From Bacteroides caccae (GTDB taxonomy: Bacteria > Bacteroidota > Bacteroidia > Bacteroidales > Bacteroidaceae), in contig NZ_CP022412.2 of the NCBI RefSeq assembly GCF_002222615.2, forward strand, positions 1,426,001 through 1,490,000: a stretch of DNA of 64,000 nt, given 5' to 3'. The notes under the pieces were generated by a model. That model searched no databases and was not told where the DNA came from. It saw only the letters and a list, made by a program, of their open reading frames with translations. Within the stretch, counting starts at the first letter, position 1, and each line of letters starts with the position of its first letter. The position numbers were made by a program, and so were the translations under genes. This document shows positions 38,772 through 46,972 of the stretch, piece by piece.

Positions 38772-39926
38772 ATGAATCGCATTATTTTAAATGAGACTTC
38801 TTATTTCGGCGCAGGTTGCCGGAGTGTAATTGCTGTGGAAGCAGCTAGACGTGGCTTTAAGAAAGCCTTTTTTGTTACAGATAAAGACCTTGTCAAGTTC
38901 GGTGTAGCTGCCGAAATCATCAAAGTATTCGACGACAATAAGATTCCTTATGAACTTTACAGTGATGTAAAAGCCAATCCTACTATTGCCAATGTACAGA
39001 ATGGTGTGGCTGCATATAAAGCTTCCGGTGCTGATTTTATCGTGGCATTGGGTGGTGGTTCTTCTATTGATACGGCAAAAGGTATTGGTATTGTAGTGAA
39101 CAATCCGGATTTCGCAGATGTGAAATCTTTGGAAGGGGTGGCCGATACCAAACATAAGGCTGTGCCGACCTTCGCATTGCCTACTACCGCAGGAACTGCT
39201 GCCGAAGTGACTATCAATTACGTGATTATCGACGAAGATGCCCGTAAGAAAATGGTTTGCGTAGACCCGAATGACATTCCGGCAGTGGCTATTGTGGACC
39301 CGGAATTGATGTATTCTATGCCGAAAGGGCTGACTGCTGCTACGGGTATGGATGCTTTGACGCATGCTATCGAAAGTTACATCACTCCGGGAGCTTGGGC
39401 GATGAGCGATATGTTTGAACTGAAAGCCATTGAAATGATTGCGCAGAATCTGAAAGCGGCTGTGGATAATGGCAAAGATGTAGTTGCCCGCGAAGCGATG
39501 TCTCAAGCACAATATATTGCTGGTATGGGATTCTCAAATGTAGGTTTGGGAATCGTTCACTCAATGGCTCACCCGTTGGGTGCTTTCTATGATACTCCTC
39601 ATGGGGTGGCAAATGCTTTATTGTTGCCTTATGTAATGGAATATAATGCCGAATCTCCGGCTGCTCCGAAATATATCAATATAGCGAAAGCTATGGGAGT
39701 CGAAACTGCCGGTATGAGTGAGGCGGAAGGTGTAAAAGCGGCTATTGAAGCGGTAAAATCTCTTTCTCTCAGTATCGGTATCCCGCAAAAATTGCATGAG
39801 ATCAATGTGAAAGAAGAAGATATCCCTGCATTGGCGGTAGCTGCCTTTAATGATGTTTGTACGGGTGGTAACCCTCGTCCTACATCAGTTGAAGACATTG
39901 AAGTATTATATCGCAAAGCATTTTAA
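38772..39926 (+). CDS. fucO: Lactaldehyde reductase
   Basis: A 384-residue iron-dependent group III alcohol dehydrogenase that reduces L-lactaldehyde to 1,2-propanediol, regenerating NAD under anaerobic conditions. NAD-binding DFIVALGGGSSIDTAKG is near 91-107, PTTAGTAAEVTINYV near 138, and metal ligands appear in DALTHAIESYI near 195, VHSMAHPLGAFYDTPHG near 260-276. Propanediol formation fits the rhamnose operon upstream. The reverse activity is also known for this family. Confidence 0.92.
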   Translation: MNRIILNETSYFGAGCRSVIAVEAARRGFKKAFFVTDKDLVKFGVAAEIIKVFDDNKIPYELYSDVKANPTIANVQNGVAAYKASGADFIVALGGGSSIDTAKGIGIVVNNPDFADVKSLEGVADTKHKAVPTFALPTTAGTAAEVTINYVIIDEDARKKMVCVDPNDIPAVAIVDPELMYSMPKGLTAATGMDALTHAIESYITPGAWAMSDMFELKAIEMIAQNLKAAVDNGKDVVAREAMSQAQYIAGMGFSNVGLGIVHSMAHPLGAFYDTPHGVANALLLPYVMEYNAESPAAPKYINIAKAMGVETAGMSEAEGVKAAIEAVKSLSLSIGIPQKLHEINVKEEDIPALAVAAFNDVCTGGNPRPTSVEDIEVLYRKAF

Positions 39927-39952
39927 TGTTTAAATAATATTTGTTTGTGAGA

Positions 39953-39995
39953 AACATCCGGATGTATCCAAAAAGACACTCCGGGTGTTTTTTGT
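39953..39995 (+). terminator. Terminator of the rhamnose operon
   Basis: AACATCCGGATGT pairs with ACACTCCGGGTGTT around a 10-base loop, followed by TTTTT. Confidence 0.75.
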
Positions 39996-40065
39996 TTCTT
40001 AGCATACGATTTCTGAAGATAATTCTTATTTTTGTCTAACCCAAATTGTATGAGAACACATTGAT

Positions 40066-40567
40066 ATGGCTGAGGACAATGGCTTAGGAGTGGAATTTAA
40101 ATACTTGATTGTAAATGACATGGACCGGAAATTCGGTTTGTGGGTTAATACGCTCGGTTATCAGTCTATTCCTCCCGACTCTCCTTATCCGTTGAAAGAA
40201 CATTCTGTCTCCAAAAAACAAGATTTTTGAAATGAGTGATGTCGATCAGAAGATTGAACAGGCCAAGATTATAATGAATGAAAATGTAGCCGGCAATGTG
40301 GATCCGGAGGAGTTGGCGATGAGGTTGAATATTAGCTATTCATGGTTCCACCGTGTTTTCAAAGAATATACAGGATATGCTCCCGCCAAATACTTTCAAG
40401 AACTGAAACTTCGTAAAGCCAAACAACTACTGGTCGGTACTTCCCAATCCGTCAAGGAGATTCTTTTTTTTCTTGGTTTCCAGTCTACCGAATACTTCTT
40501 TTCTTTTTTCAAGAAGCGTACAGGGCTTACTTCGTTGGAGTATCGTTCGTTTGGGAGAGAAGAGTGA
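40066..40567 (+). pseudogene. rhaR-like AraC-family regulator with internal deletion
   Basis: The first frame (40066-40230) encodes 54 residues, MAEDNGLGVEFKYLIVNDMD and so on to SPYPLKEH, resembling the N-terminus of the Bacteroides rhamnose regulator. It stops at TGA. One base later an ATG (40232) opens 111 residues with a complete AraC-type pair of helix-turn-helix motifs: PEELAMRLNISYSWFHRVFK and VKEILFFLGFQSTEYFFSFF. A normal regulator of this type has about 290 residues with a cupin-like sensor domain between them. Most of that sensor is missing, so this is a decayed gene. The free DNA-binding half might still be made. Confidence 0.75.
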
Positions 40568-40752
40568 ATTTATAGTATATCAACGAAATATATAGTTGTG
40601 AATAAGTGAATCTTGCCTTGTTTATAAACAGTCCTCGTTTAGGAGCAATTATTTTATTTTTAGATAATTAACCTGTTAATAACTTTGTTGGTATTCTTGT
40701 TGGTAACTGAAAGGAACTTGTGAATTGAACTACTATTGAAAGAGTCTACATA

Positions 40753-40788
40753 AAAAAGAAGAATCGCATTTCTACGATTCTTCTTTTT
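40753..40788 (-). terminator. Terminator of tRNA-fMet
   Basis: AAAAAGAAGAATCG and CGATTCTTCTTTTT form a perfect 14-bp stem with an 8-base loop. The A/T flanks make it usable on both strands. It sits five bases from the tRNA 3' end. Confidence 0.8.
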
Positions 40789-40792
40789 CTAG

Positions 40793-40865
<73 letters not shown>

Positions 40866-40879
40866 ATGTTTAACGGGTG

Positions 40880-40910
40880 CAAAGGTACGGCTTTTTTTGA
40901 GACAAACAAA
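40880..40910 (-). promoter_or_regulatory. Promoter of tRNA-fMet
   Basis: Minus-strand TACCTTTG (40880-40887) and TTTG (40907-40910) are 19 bases apart; the tRNA begins 14 bases downstream. Confidence 0.65.
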
Positions 40911-41059
40911 TAAATTGCTGAATATTTTTCGAATAAATCATCATTTATTTCTTATTTTGCTGAAAATGAGCAGGATAATGATGATAGTTTTTTTAGTACC
41001 TATTAATATACAAATGTTAATATTCTGTCTGTTTTCTTGTATGGTCTAAAGAAAAGAGT

Positions 41060-41067
41060 TACTTTTG
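41060..41067 (+). promoter_or_regulatory. -7 promoter box for the TetR-fabG-rluA genes
   Basis: TACTTTTG lies 34 bases before the TetR-type gene ATG. Confidence 0.55.
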
Positions 41068-41101
41068 CTCAAAATATTCAGCAATGTGCAATTTGTAACC
41101 T

Positions 41102-41692
41102 ATGACCGTATCCAAAACAAAAGCCAAGTTAGTAGATGTTGCCCGTCAGCTTTTCGCAAAGATGGGGGTAGAGAACACTACGATGAATGATATCGCTCTT
41201 GCTTCTAAAAAAGGTAGACGAACGCTTTATACCTATTTTAAAAGTAAGGATGAAATCTATCTGGCTGTTGTAGAATCGGAATTAGATATCCTGTCGGATA
41301 TGATGAAGCGGGTAGCTGAGAAGAATATCTCGCCGGACGAAAAACTGTTGGAGATGATATATACCCGGTTGGATGCAGTAAAAGAAGTAGTCTATCGAAA
41401 CGGAACCTTACGTGCTTATTTCTTCCGTGATATCTGGCGGGTGGAGAAAGTCCGTAAGAAATTTGATGCGAAGGAGGTACAACTCTTTAAGGCCGTTCTT
41501 TTGGAAGGACAGGCAAAGGGAGTTTTTCACATTGACGATGTGGAGATGACGGCTGACTTGATTCATTATTGTGTGAAAGGGATTGAAGTTCCTTACATCC
41601 GTGGTCATATAGGTGCACATCTGGATGAAGATACGAGAAATAAGTACGTAGCCAACATTGTGTTTGGCGCACTGCATAGAACAGAAATTTAA
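41102..41692 (+). CDS. TetR-family transcriptional regulator
   Basis: A 196-residue regulator. The N-terminal helix-turn-helix reads KLVDVARQLFAKMGVENTTM then NDIALASKKGRRTLYTYFKS (about residues 9-50), a standard TetR DNA-binding domain. The ligand-binding C-terminal domain is all helical. It is 16 bases upstream of fabG and shares its transcript, so it may control fatty-acid synthesis or its own operon. TetR-type genes leading into fabG are unusual in other phyla, where fabG sits with fabD or acpP. Confidence 0.88.
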   Translation: MTVSKTKAKLVDVARQLFAKMGVENTTMNDIALASKKGRRTLYTYFKSKDEIYLAVVESELDILSDMMKRVAEKNISPDEKLLEMIYTRLDAVKEVVYRNGTLRAYFFRDIWRVEKVRKKFDAKEVQLFKAVLLEGQAKGVFHIDDVEMTADLIHYCVKGIEVPYIRGHIGAHLDEDTRNKYVANIVFGALHRTEI

Positions 41693-41708
41693 TTAAATAA
41701 CTTTTAGT

Positions 41709-42455
41709 ATGGGATTATTAGACGGAAAAACAGCCATTGTAACCGGTGCTGCCCGCGGTATTGGTAAGGCTATCGCTCTGAAGTTTGCTGCCGAAGGTGC
41801 AAACATCGCATTTACTGACCTTGTCATTGACGAAAATGCAGAAAATACAACAAAAGAACTTGAAGCAATGGGTGTAAAAGCCAAAGGTTATGCTTCTAAC
41901 GCAGCTAACTTTGAAGATACTGCAAAGGTCGTAGAAGAAATCCACAAAGACTTCGGACGTATCGATATATTGGTAAACAATGCCGGTATCACTCGCGACG
42001 GTTTGATGATGCGTATGAGCGAACAGCAGTGGGATATGGTAATCAACGTGAACCTGAAATCTGCATTTAACTTCATCCACGCTTGTACACCTGTCATGAT
42101 GCGTCAGAAAGCCGGTAGCATTATCAACATGGCATCTGTCGTAGGTGTTCACGGTAATGCAGGACAGGCTAACTATGCTGCTTCCAAGGCAGGTATGATT
42201 GCATTGGCCAAGTCTATCGCACAAGAACTCGGTTCTCGTGGCATCCGTGCCAATGCTATCGCTCCGGGATTCATCCTGACAGACATGACTGCCGCTCTTT
42301 CTGACGAAGTAAGAGCAGAATGGGCAAAGAAAATTCCTTTGCGTCGTGGTGGTACTCCTGAAGATGTGGCAAACATCGCTACCTTCCTGGCTTCCGATAT
42401 GTCTTCTTACGTATCAGGACAGGTGATTCAGGTAGATGGTGGTATGAACATGTAA
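41709..42455 (+). CDS. fabG: 3-oxoacyl-[acyl-carrier-protein] reductase FabG
   Basis: FabG reduces 3-oxoacyl-ACP with NADPH in fatty-acid elongation. This 248-residue short-chain dehydrogenase has the cofactor motif TGAARGIGKAIA (residues 12-23), NNAG at 90-93, and the catalytic serine 143, tyrosine 156 and lysine 160 (NYAASKAGMIAL). The C-terminal SSYVSGQVIQVDGGMNM is typical of FabG. Its codon use looks optimised, as in highly expressed genes. It is followed after nine bases by an RluA-type gene. Confidence 0.94.
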   Translation: MGLLDGKTAIVTGAARGIGKAIALKFAAEGANIAFTDLVIDENAENTTKELEAMGVKAKGYASNAANFEDTAKVVEEIHKDFGRIDILVNNAGITRDGLMMRMSEQQWDMVINVNLKSAFNFIHACTPVMMRQKAGSIINMASVVGVHGNAGQANYAASKAGMIALAKSIAQELGSRGIRANAIAPGFILTDMTAALSDEVRAEWAKKIPLRRGGTPEDVANIATFLASDMSSYVSGQVIQVDGGMNM

Positions 42456-42464
42456 TCGAACAGA

Positions 42465-43136
42465 ATGACTGTTGTATACGAAGACAACCATATCATTGTA
42501 GTCAACAAGACCGCTTCCGAGATTGTCCAGGCAGACAAGACGGGTGATACGCCTCTTTCGGAGACTGTGAAGCAGTACCTGAAAGAGAAATATCAGAAAC
42601 CCGGCAATGTTTTCCTCGGTGTGACACACCGGCTGGACCGCCCCGTAAGCGGTCTTGTTATTTTTGCCAAAACGAGTAAGGCGCTTACGCGGCTCAATGA
42701 GATGTTCCGCGCCGGTGAGGTGAAAAAGACTTATTGGGCAGTTGTGAAGAATGCTCCGAAAGAATCAGAAGGCGAATTGGTGCATTTTCTTGTGCGCAAT
42801 GAAAAGCAGAACAAGAGCTATGCATACGACAAGGAAGTGCCGAATAGTAAGAAAGCGGTTTTGGACTACCGTTTGATCGGTCGTTCGGAGAACTATTATT
42901 TACTCGAAGTTGACTTAAAAACCGGACGGCATCATCAGATTCGTTGCCAACTGGCAAAAATGGGATGTCCTATCAAAGGAGATTTGAAATACGGTTCTCC
43001 GCGTTCCAATCCGGATGGAAGTATTTGTCTGCACGCCAGGAGGGTACGGTTCGTACACCCTGTCTCGAAGGAGCTGATAGAACTGAAAGCTCCCCTTCCC
43101 GAGGGAAATTTATGGAAAGGATTTGAACTGTTTTAA
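42465..43136 (+). CDS. RluA-family pseudouridine synthase
   Basis: A 223-residue enzyme that isomerises uridine to pseudouridine in rRNA or tRNA. The catalytic aspartate (58) is in GVTHRLDRPVSGLVIFAKTS. Other signatures are DLKTGRHHQIRCQLAKMGCP near 145-164 and ISLHARR-like SICLHARRVRF near 185. It lacks an S4 domain, which is usual for the short members. The target uridine cannot be inferred. It is the last gene of the TetR-fabG unit. Confidence 0.92.
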   Translation: MTVVYEDNHIIVVNKTASEIVQADKTGDTPLSETVKQYLKEKYQKPGNVFLGVTHRLDRPVSGLVIFAKTSKALTRLNEMFRAGEVKKTYWAVVKNAPKESEGELVHFLVRNEKQNKSYAYDKEVPNSKKAVLDYRLIGRSENYYLLEVDLKTGRHHQIRCQLAKMGCPIKGDLKYGSPRSNPDGSICLHARRVRFVHPVSKELIELKAPLPEGNLWKGFELF

Positions 43137-43376
43137 TCAGTACAAATCCTTTTTTTTTGCGTTGGAAATGTATCCTCTCGGTGGAGGCTGTATAGTCGGG
43201 GCGGAGCGTTCGGTGTCTGATACCAACATCGGATTTATCTCTCTACAAATGAATTAAAAAAAATACTGTCATCTGTCACATGGTAAGATATAAATAGTTG
43301 ATAATATGTGAGTTCTGCTGTGATAGCAAGGCGTGACAATAGTGTGACGGTAACTGTTGCTTTCACTGTTCATAGA
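43137..43376 (+). other. Intergenic stretch before the palindrome array
   Basis: No gene or strong hairpin is visible in these 240 bases, which precede the array starting at 43377. Confidence 0.4.
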
Positions 43377-43567
43377 GAAAAGAGTAGTTTCGCTGTATGA
43401 AACTGGAAGTTTCAAGCCTTGGGAACAAAAGTTTCAAGCGTCTGAAACTAAAGTTTCTCCATGATGAAACTAAAGTTTCCCACCGGTGAAACTATGGTTT
43501 CTGTACGGCGAAACCAAAGGTTCCAATGCATGAAACTATTGGTTTTGCCGTATGAAACAGTTATTTC
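43377..43567 (+). repeat. Array of nine short palindromes at 22-bp spacing
   Basis: The core GAAACT-nn-AGTTTC or a variant starts at 43377, 43399, 43422, 43444, 43466, 43488, 43510, 43532 and 43554: a 22-bp period with one 23-bp step. Cores at 43444 and 43466 are identical (GAAACTAAAGTTTC). Later ones drift (GAAACC...GGTTCC). Spacers of about 8 bases are all different. It lies between convergent genes. Confidence 0.85.
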
Positions 43568-43702
43568 ATGGGTAAGAGCGGGAGTGGAAACGATTGGATG
43601 CTGTTCAATAAGTCAACCTTTCCTTCATTGATAAGTCTCAGAATTAACTCTCCCAACAGTGTGTTTTGTCGGGTAGACCTAGTACAGGTAAAGCTTTTCG
43701 AG

Positions 43703-44650
43703 TTATTTTTGTTCTTCTCCCTCGAACACCAGTTCTACTTTTACAGGGAAATGGTCCGAGGGCGTGCGGGCTTGATAAGCTTTGATGTCGATTTCTTCCG
43801 GACAGTCCGTTGCGTCCTTCTTGCCTCCGTTTCCTCTGATACTGCGATACGTGTCTGTCAGCACACCATATCTTTTTACTTTGAAAACAGGAGAGACGAA
43901 TACATGGTCGATGCGGCTTTCCGTGAAACTGTCCGGATCGAAATCATTGAATGTTCCGTTGGTTGCATAGCGGAAGTCACACTTTTCATAAGAGTCGCAA
44001 AGCACACCTTTGCTGACAAAAGCGTCATAAGACTGATGAGTCTGGTCAACGTTGAAGTCGCCGGTCAGGATAGCCGGAAGCTCTTTACCCTTACCGAGTT
44101 CCTTCATCTTGTCTTGCACGAGATAAGCACTTTCCACGCGGGCCTTCTTGCCGATATGGTCCATGTGCAGGTTGAAGAATAGAAATTCAAAGCCCGTATC
44201 TTTGCATTTGAAGTGTCCCCAACTGCAAATGCGGGGCAGGACTGCATCCCAGCCTTTACTCGGCACGTCCGGAGTCTCCGACAACCAGAAATCGCCTTTC
44301 TCTATCACATCAAATTTGTCGGTGCGGTAGAAGATAGCGGAGTGTTCCCCCTTCTCTTTGCCATCATCGCGGCCTACACCTATATAGTCATAACCGGGTA
44401 ATGCTTCTTTCATGTCCTTCAGCTGGTGAATGAAACACTCCTGTGTTCCGAAAATATCGAAATCGTGGTATTGCACCATTTTGGCAATGACCGGATAACG
44501 TTGTCCCCAACCGTTTCCTTTGGCAGAATCGGAGCCGTTGGCGTTTCTGAGGTTATAGGAGGCAACGGTGATAGAGGTCGGTTGATAACTGTGGCAACCA
44601 CAAAATACGACCGCAACGAGGGCAATGAGTAAAAGGCTTCTTAGCTTCAT
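43703..44650 (-). CDS. Endonuclease/exonuclease/phosphatase-fold lipoprotein
   Basis: A 315-residue exported protein. The signal MKLRSLLLIALVAVVFCGCH has its lipobox cysteine at residue 19. The EEP fold is shown by VASYNLRNANGSDSA near 30, FGTQECF near 67, ILTGDFNVDQTHQSYDAF near 195 and the terminal TPSDHFPVKVEL, which supply metal and phosphate-binding residues. Bacteroides encodes several such proteins of unknown substrate; phosphodiester or sugar-phosphate cleavage outside the cytoplasm is likely. A minus-strand promoter box TACTTTTG is at 44690-44697. Confidence 0.88.
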   Translation of the reverse strand: MKLRSLLLIALVAVVFCGCHSYQPTSITVASYNLRNANGSDSAKGNGWGQRYPVIAKMVQYHDFDIFGTQECFIHQLKDMKEALPGYDYIGVGRDDGKEKGEHSAIFYRTDKFDVIEKGDFWLSETPDVPSKGWDAVLPRICSWGHFKCKDTGFEFLFFNLHMDHIGKKARVESAYLVQDKMKELGKGKELPAILTGDFNVDQTHQSYDAFVSKGVLCDSYEKCDFRYATNGTFNDFDPDSFTESRIDHVFVSPVFKVKRYGVLTDTYRSIRGNGGKKDATDCPEEIDIKAYQARTPSDHFPVKVELVFEGEEQK

Positions 44651-44689
44651 GTTTATTCAGTTAGTTTGGGTGGATAATTTATTGACTTC

Positions 44690-44697
44690 CAAAAGTA
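44690..44697 (-). promoter_or_regulatory. -7 promoter box for the EEP lipoprotein
   Basis: The minus strand reads TACTTTTG, 40 bases upstream of the ATG. Confidence 0.5.
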
Positions 44698-44736
44698 CAA
44701 TATTTTATCCAAACAAGTAAGTATGTAGGTACAAAA

Positions 44737-44780
44737 AAAAAGTCACCCCCGGAATAGACGAAGTAGGGGTGACTTTTTTG
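44737..44780 (-). terminator. Bidirectional terminator after the small secreted protein
   Basis: AGTCACCCC and GGGGTGACT form a 9-bp stem flanked by A and T runs on either side. Confidence 0.75.
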
Positions 44781-44832
44781 TAGTGTGCTTACTATTATTC
44801 AGCAGACTTTGTTCTGAGAGTTTTTGGTAAGG

Positions 44833-45102
44833 TTATTCCTTGACAGGCTCAGCCGGTTTGTCTTTGGATGCAGTGTCTTTGACTACTGTATCATTGACAA
44901 AAGCGGTTGGTGCACTCAGTTCTGTTTTCACAGGTTCGTCTTTTTTAGTTACAGTGTCTTTGACTACTGTATCATTAACGATAAGTGCGGCATTAACTTC
45001 TGACTGGGCTGTCGCAGCTTTTTCAGAGTTCTGAGCCTTTACAAGGAATGAACCACCACAAACAAACATAAACATTGCTACTACTAATACTAATTTTTTC
45101 AT
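44833..45102 (-). CDS. Small secreted protein with an internal repeat
   Basis: An 89-residue protein with the signal peptide MKKLVLVVAMFMFVCGGSFL, likely cut after VKA. The mature part is low-complexity, rich in Val, Thr, Lys and Asp. It repeats VNDTVVKDT twice (about residues 41-49 and 68-76) with KDEPVK and KPAEPVK following. A glutamate/lysine/proline-rich repeat suggests an unfolded periplasmic or cell-surface linker. I recognise no family. A terminator follows. Confidence 0.65.
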   Translation of the reverse strand: MKKLVLVVAMFMFVCGGSFLVKAQNSEKAATAQSEVNAALIVNDTVVKDTVTKKDEPVKTELSAPTAFVNDTVVKDTASKDKPAEPVKE

Positions 45103-45307
45103 AATCGTTTGCTTTAATGATTATTAGACATATGTTTTCAATTCTCTTTTGTGTTAAGGAATCGGTTGTTGCTTTTGCATTAACGTCTAATTAAAGTTCA
45201 AAGCGTGTGCCAGAAATGCAAAGTGTGTGATAAGTGGTTGAAAAATAAATGGTTGCGAATAATAAGACAAGCTGAACTAGTGGGGAATTGTGTGTGGGGT
45301 GTGTGGA

Positions 45308-45354
45308 AACTGTGGCGGGGAGTGTGGAATTATTCCACACTCCCCGCCACAGTT
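45308..45354 (+). repeat. 23-bp perfect inverted repeat next to the sulfatase gene
   Basis: The arms at 45308-45330 and 45332-45354 (starting AACTGTGGCGGGGAG) are exactly complementary with one central base. The GC-rich stem is followed by TTCTTTTTC only on the plus strand, as in a terminator of plus-strand transcription, yet no plus-strand gene precedes it. It lies 17 bases from the sulfatase stop. Confidence 0.75.
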
Positions 45355-45371
45355 CTTTTTCTTTTCAACGA

Positions 45372-46928
45372 CTATTTCTTTTCATCCGGCCAGGGACAAG
45401 GTTGTCCGGTAGCCTTGAAAGTTGGTCGCTGTGCATCTACTTTTCGCAGATAGTTTCCCAATTCTTTAGAAAGCCTTTTCACGATGTCAGGATGCTGTGC
45501 ACTTAAGTCGTTGCTTTCACCTATATCATTAGGGATATTGAATAACTCTTTCTTACCGGTTCCGTAATAATAAATCAACTTCCAGTCGCCATTGCGAACT
45601 GCACAGTTAAAATTGATTCCGGGACCGTCATTCCCCCAGTTATTGGGCATATTCCAGAAAAGACTGCGTCCTTTAGAAGGATTTCCCGTTTGCTTCAATA
45701 GGGGAATAAAACTGATCCCGTCTATCGGCTGGACTGTTTTATACTTCTTGATTCCTGCCATTTCGAGAATGCTAGGGTAGAAGTCTTCTATCAATAAGTA
45801 ATTGTCACATTTGCTACCCGGCTTCACCACTCCCGGCCAACTGACAATCATCGGTTCACGAATACCTCCTTCGTAGGTAGAACCTTTGCCGCTATTCAAA
45901 GGATGATTCTGTGTATGTAACTTTCCGTCACGCCAGTAGGATTCGGCTGCAAGTCCTCCGTTATCACTCATAAAAATAATAATTGTATTGTCTGCTTCAT
46001 CATTTTTCTCCAGCCAGTTCATGAGGTCGCCGAGGCTTTTATCCATTCCTTCGATAAGGGTAGCATAAGCAGCTTCATGGTCGGTCATACCTTTCTTCTT
46101 GTATTTATCGTAGAAGCGCATATCTTTATTCAGAGGAACATGGATAGCATATTGAGCCATATACAGATAAAAAGGCTGATTGTATTTTTTGGCTTTGTTT
46201 AGTGCCTTGATAGCTTCCTGCGTTAATGCTTCGGTAACAAATGTTTCCGTACCCCAGTATTTTTCAAGTCCGGGGACAGCCATTAGTGAAACTGGTTTTC
46301 CGTCTTTGGTATGTCCGTAATTCTCTTCCCCGAGGTAACTGGCAAGTCCTCCGGCAGCGTGTCCGGCGATGTTTACCTCAAATCCCCAATGGTGCGGGTC
46401 TTCTCCCGGAGTGTCGATGGAACCGAAATGGGCTTTTCCGCAATGGATAGTATGATAGCCGTTGTCTTTTAGGATTTGTACAAAAGAAGTTCCTACAAAG
46501 GTGTTGTTAGTACCGGGTACCTGACTTACTCCGTTATAATTCCAATCAGGGACGGCAAGCTGTTTGTTTTTACGGTCTGTCATGGTGTTTTTTTGTAGCG
46601 TCCAGTTGGTTACCCTGTGGCGTGCCGCATTCGTTCCGGTGATGAGGCTGCATCGGGTGGGAGAACTGATGCTACTGGCATACGCTTGAGTGAACATCAT
46701 TCCCTGACGGGCCAGTCGTTCCATGTTCGGCGTTTCGTATAGTTCGTTGTAATGCGTTTTTTGTGTCCAGAAAGGAAGGGAAGTATCCTGCCAACCCATA
46801 TCATCTACCATAAAGAGGATGATATTCGGGCGTTTGTCTGTACGCCCTGTCTGAATGTTGCTTTGTGCTTGCAGGCTGGTGGCTGCGAGTGGTACAAGTG
46901 CGAGTGGGAATAGTTTCTTTTTATTCAT
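45372..46928 (-). CDS. Sulfatase (serine-type, anaerobic maturation)
   Basis: A 518-residue exported sulfatase of the S1 type that should remove sulfate from a glycan. After a signal peptide (MNKKKLFPLALVPLAATSLQ) come metal-binding ILFMVDDMGWQD near 37-48 and the maturation motif SSPTR at residues 88-92. Serine 88 would be converted to formylglycine by a radical-SAM maturase encoded elsewhere. FMSDNGG near 318 completes the metal site. It follows an alpha-L-fucosidase gene by 44 bases, so the pair may attack sulfated fucosylated glycans such as mucin. Confidence 0.93.
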   Translation of the reverse strand: MNKKKLFPLALVPLAATSLQAQSNIQTGRTDKRPNIILFMVDDMGWQDTSLPFWTQKTHYNELYETPNMERLARQGMMFTQAYASSISSPTRCSLITGTNAARHRVTNWTLQKNTMTDRKNKQLAVPDWNYNGVSQVPGTNNTFVGTSFVQILKDNGYHTIHCGKAHFGSIDTPGEDPHHWGFEVNIAGHAAGGLASYLGEENYGHTKDGKPVSLMAVPGLEKYWGTETFVTEALTQEAIKALNKAKKYNQPFYLYMAQYAIHVPLNKDMRFYDKYKKKGMTDHEAAYATLIEGMDKSLGDLMNWLEKNDEADNTIIIFMSDNGGLAAESYWRDGKLHTQNHPLNSGKGSTYEGGIREPMIVSWPGVVKPGSKCDNYLLIEDFYPSILEMAGIKKYKTVQPIDGISFIPLLKQTGNPSKGRSLFWNMPNNWGNDGPGINFNCAVRNGDWKLIYYYGTGKKELFNIPNDIGESNDLSAQHPDIVKRLSKELGNYLRKVDAQRPTFKATGQPCPWPDEKK

Positions 46929-46972
46929 GGGGTAGTTATTAGGTGTTATTTGCAGATTTCTTCTTGTACTTT

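Noticed and set aside
38787..39512. 241-codon minus-strand frame inside fucO
   Set aside because: Antisense shadow of a confidently identified alcohol dehydrogenase with strong codon bias; the translation has no family-like motifs.
43377..43567. CRISPR array
   Set aside because: The units are 14-15 bases with spacers of about 8 bases and a 22-bp period, the cores vary, and there are no cas genes. This is far below CRISPR repeat and spacer sizes.
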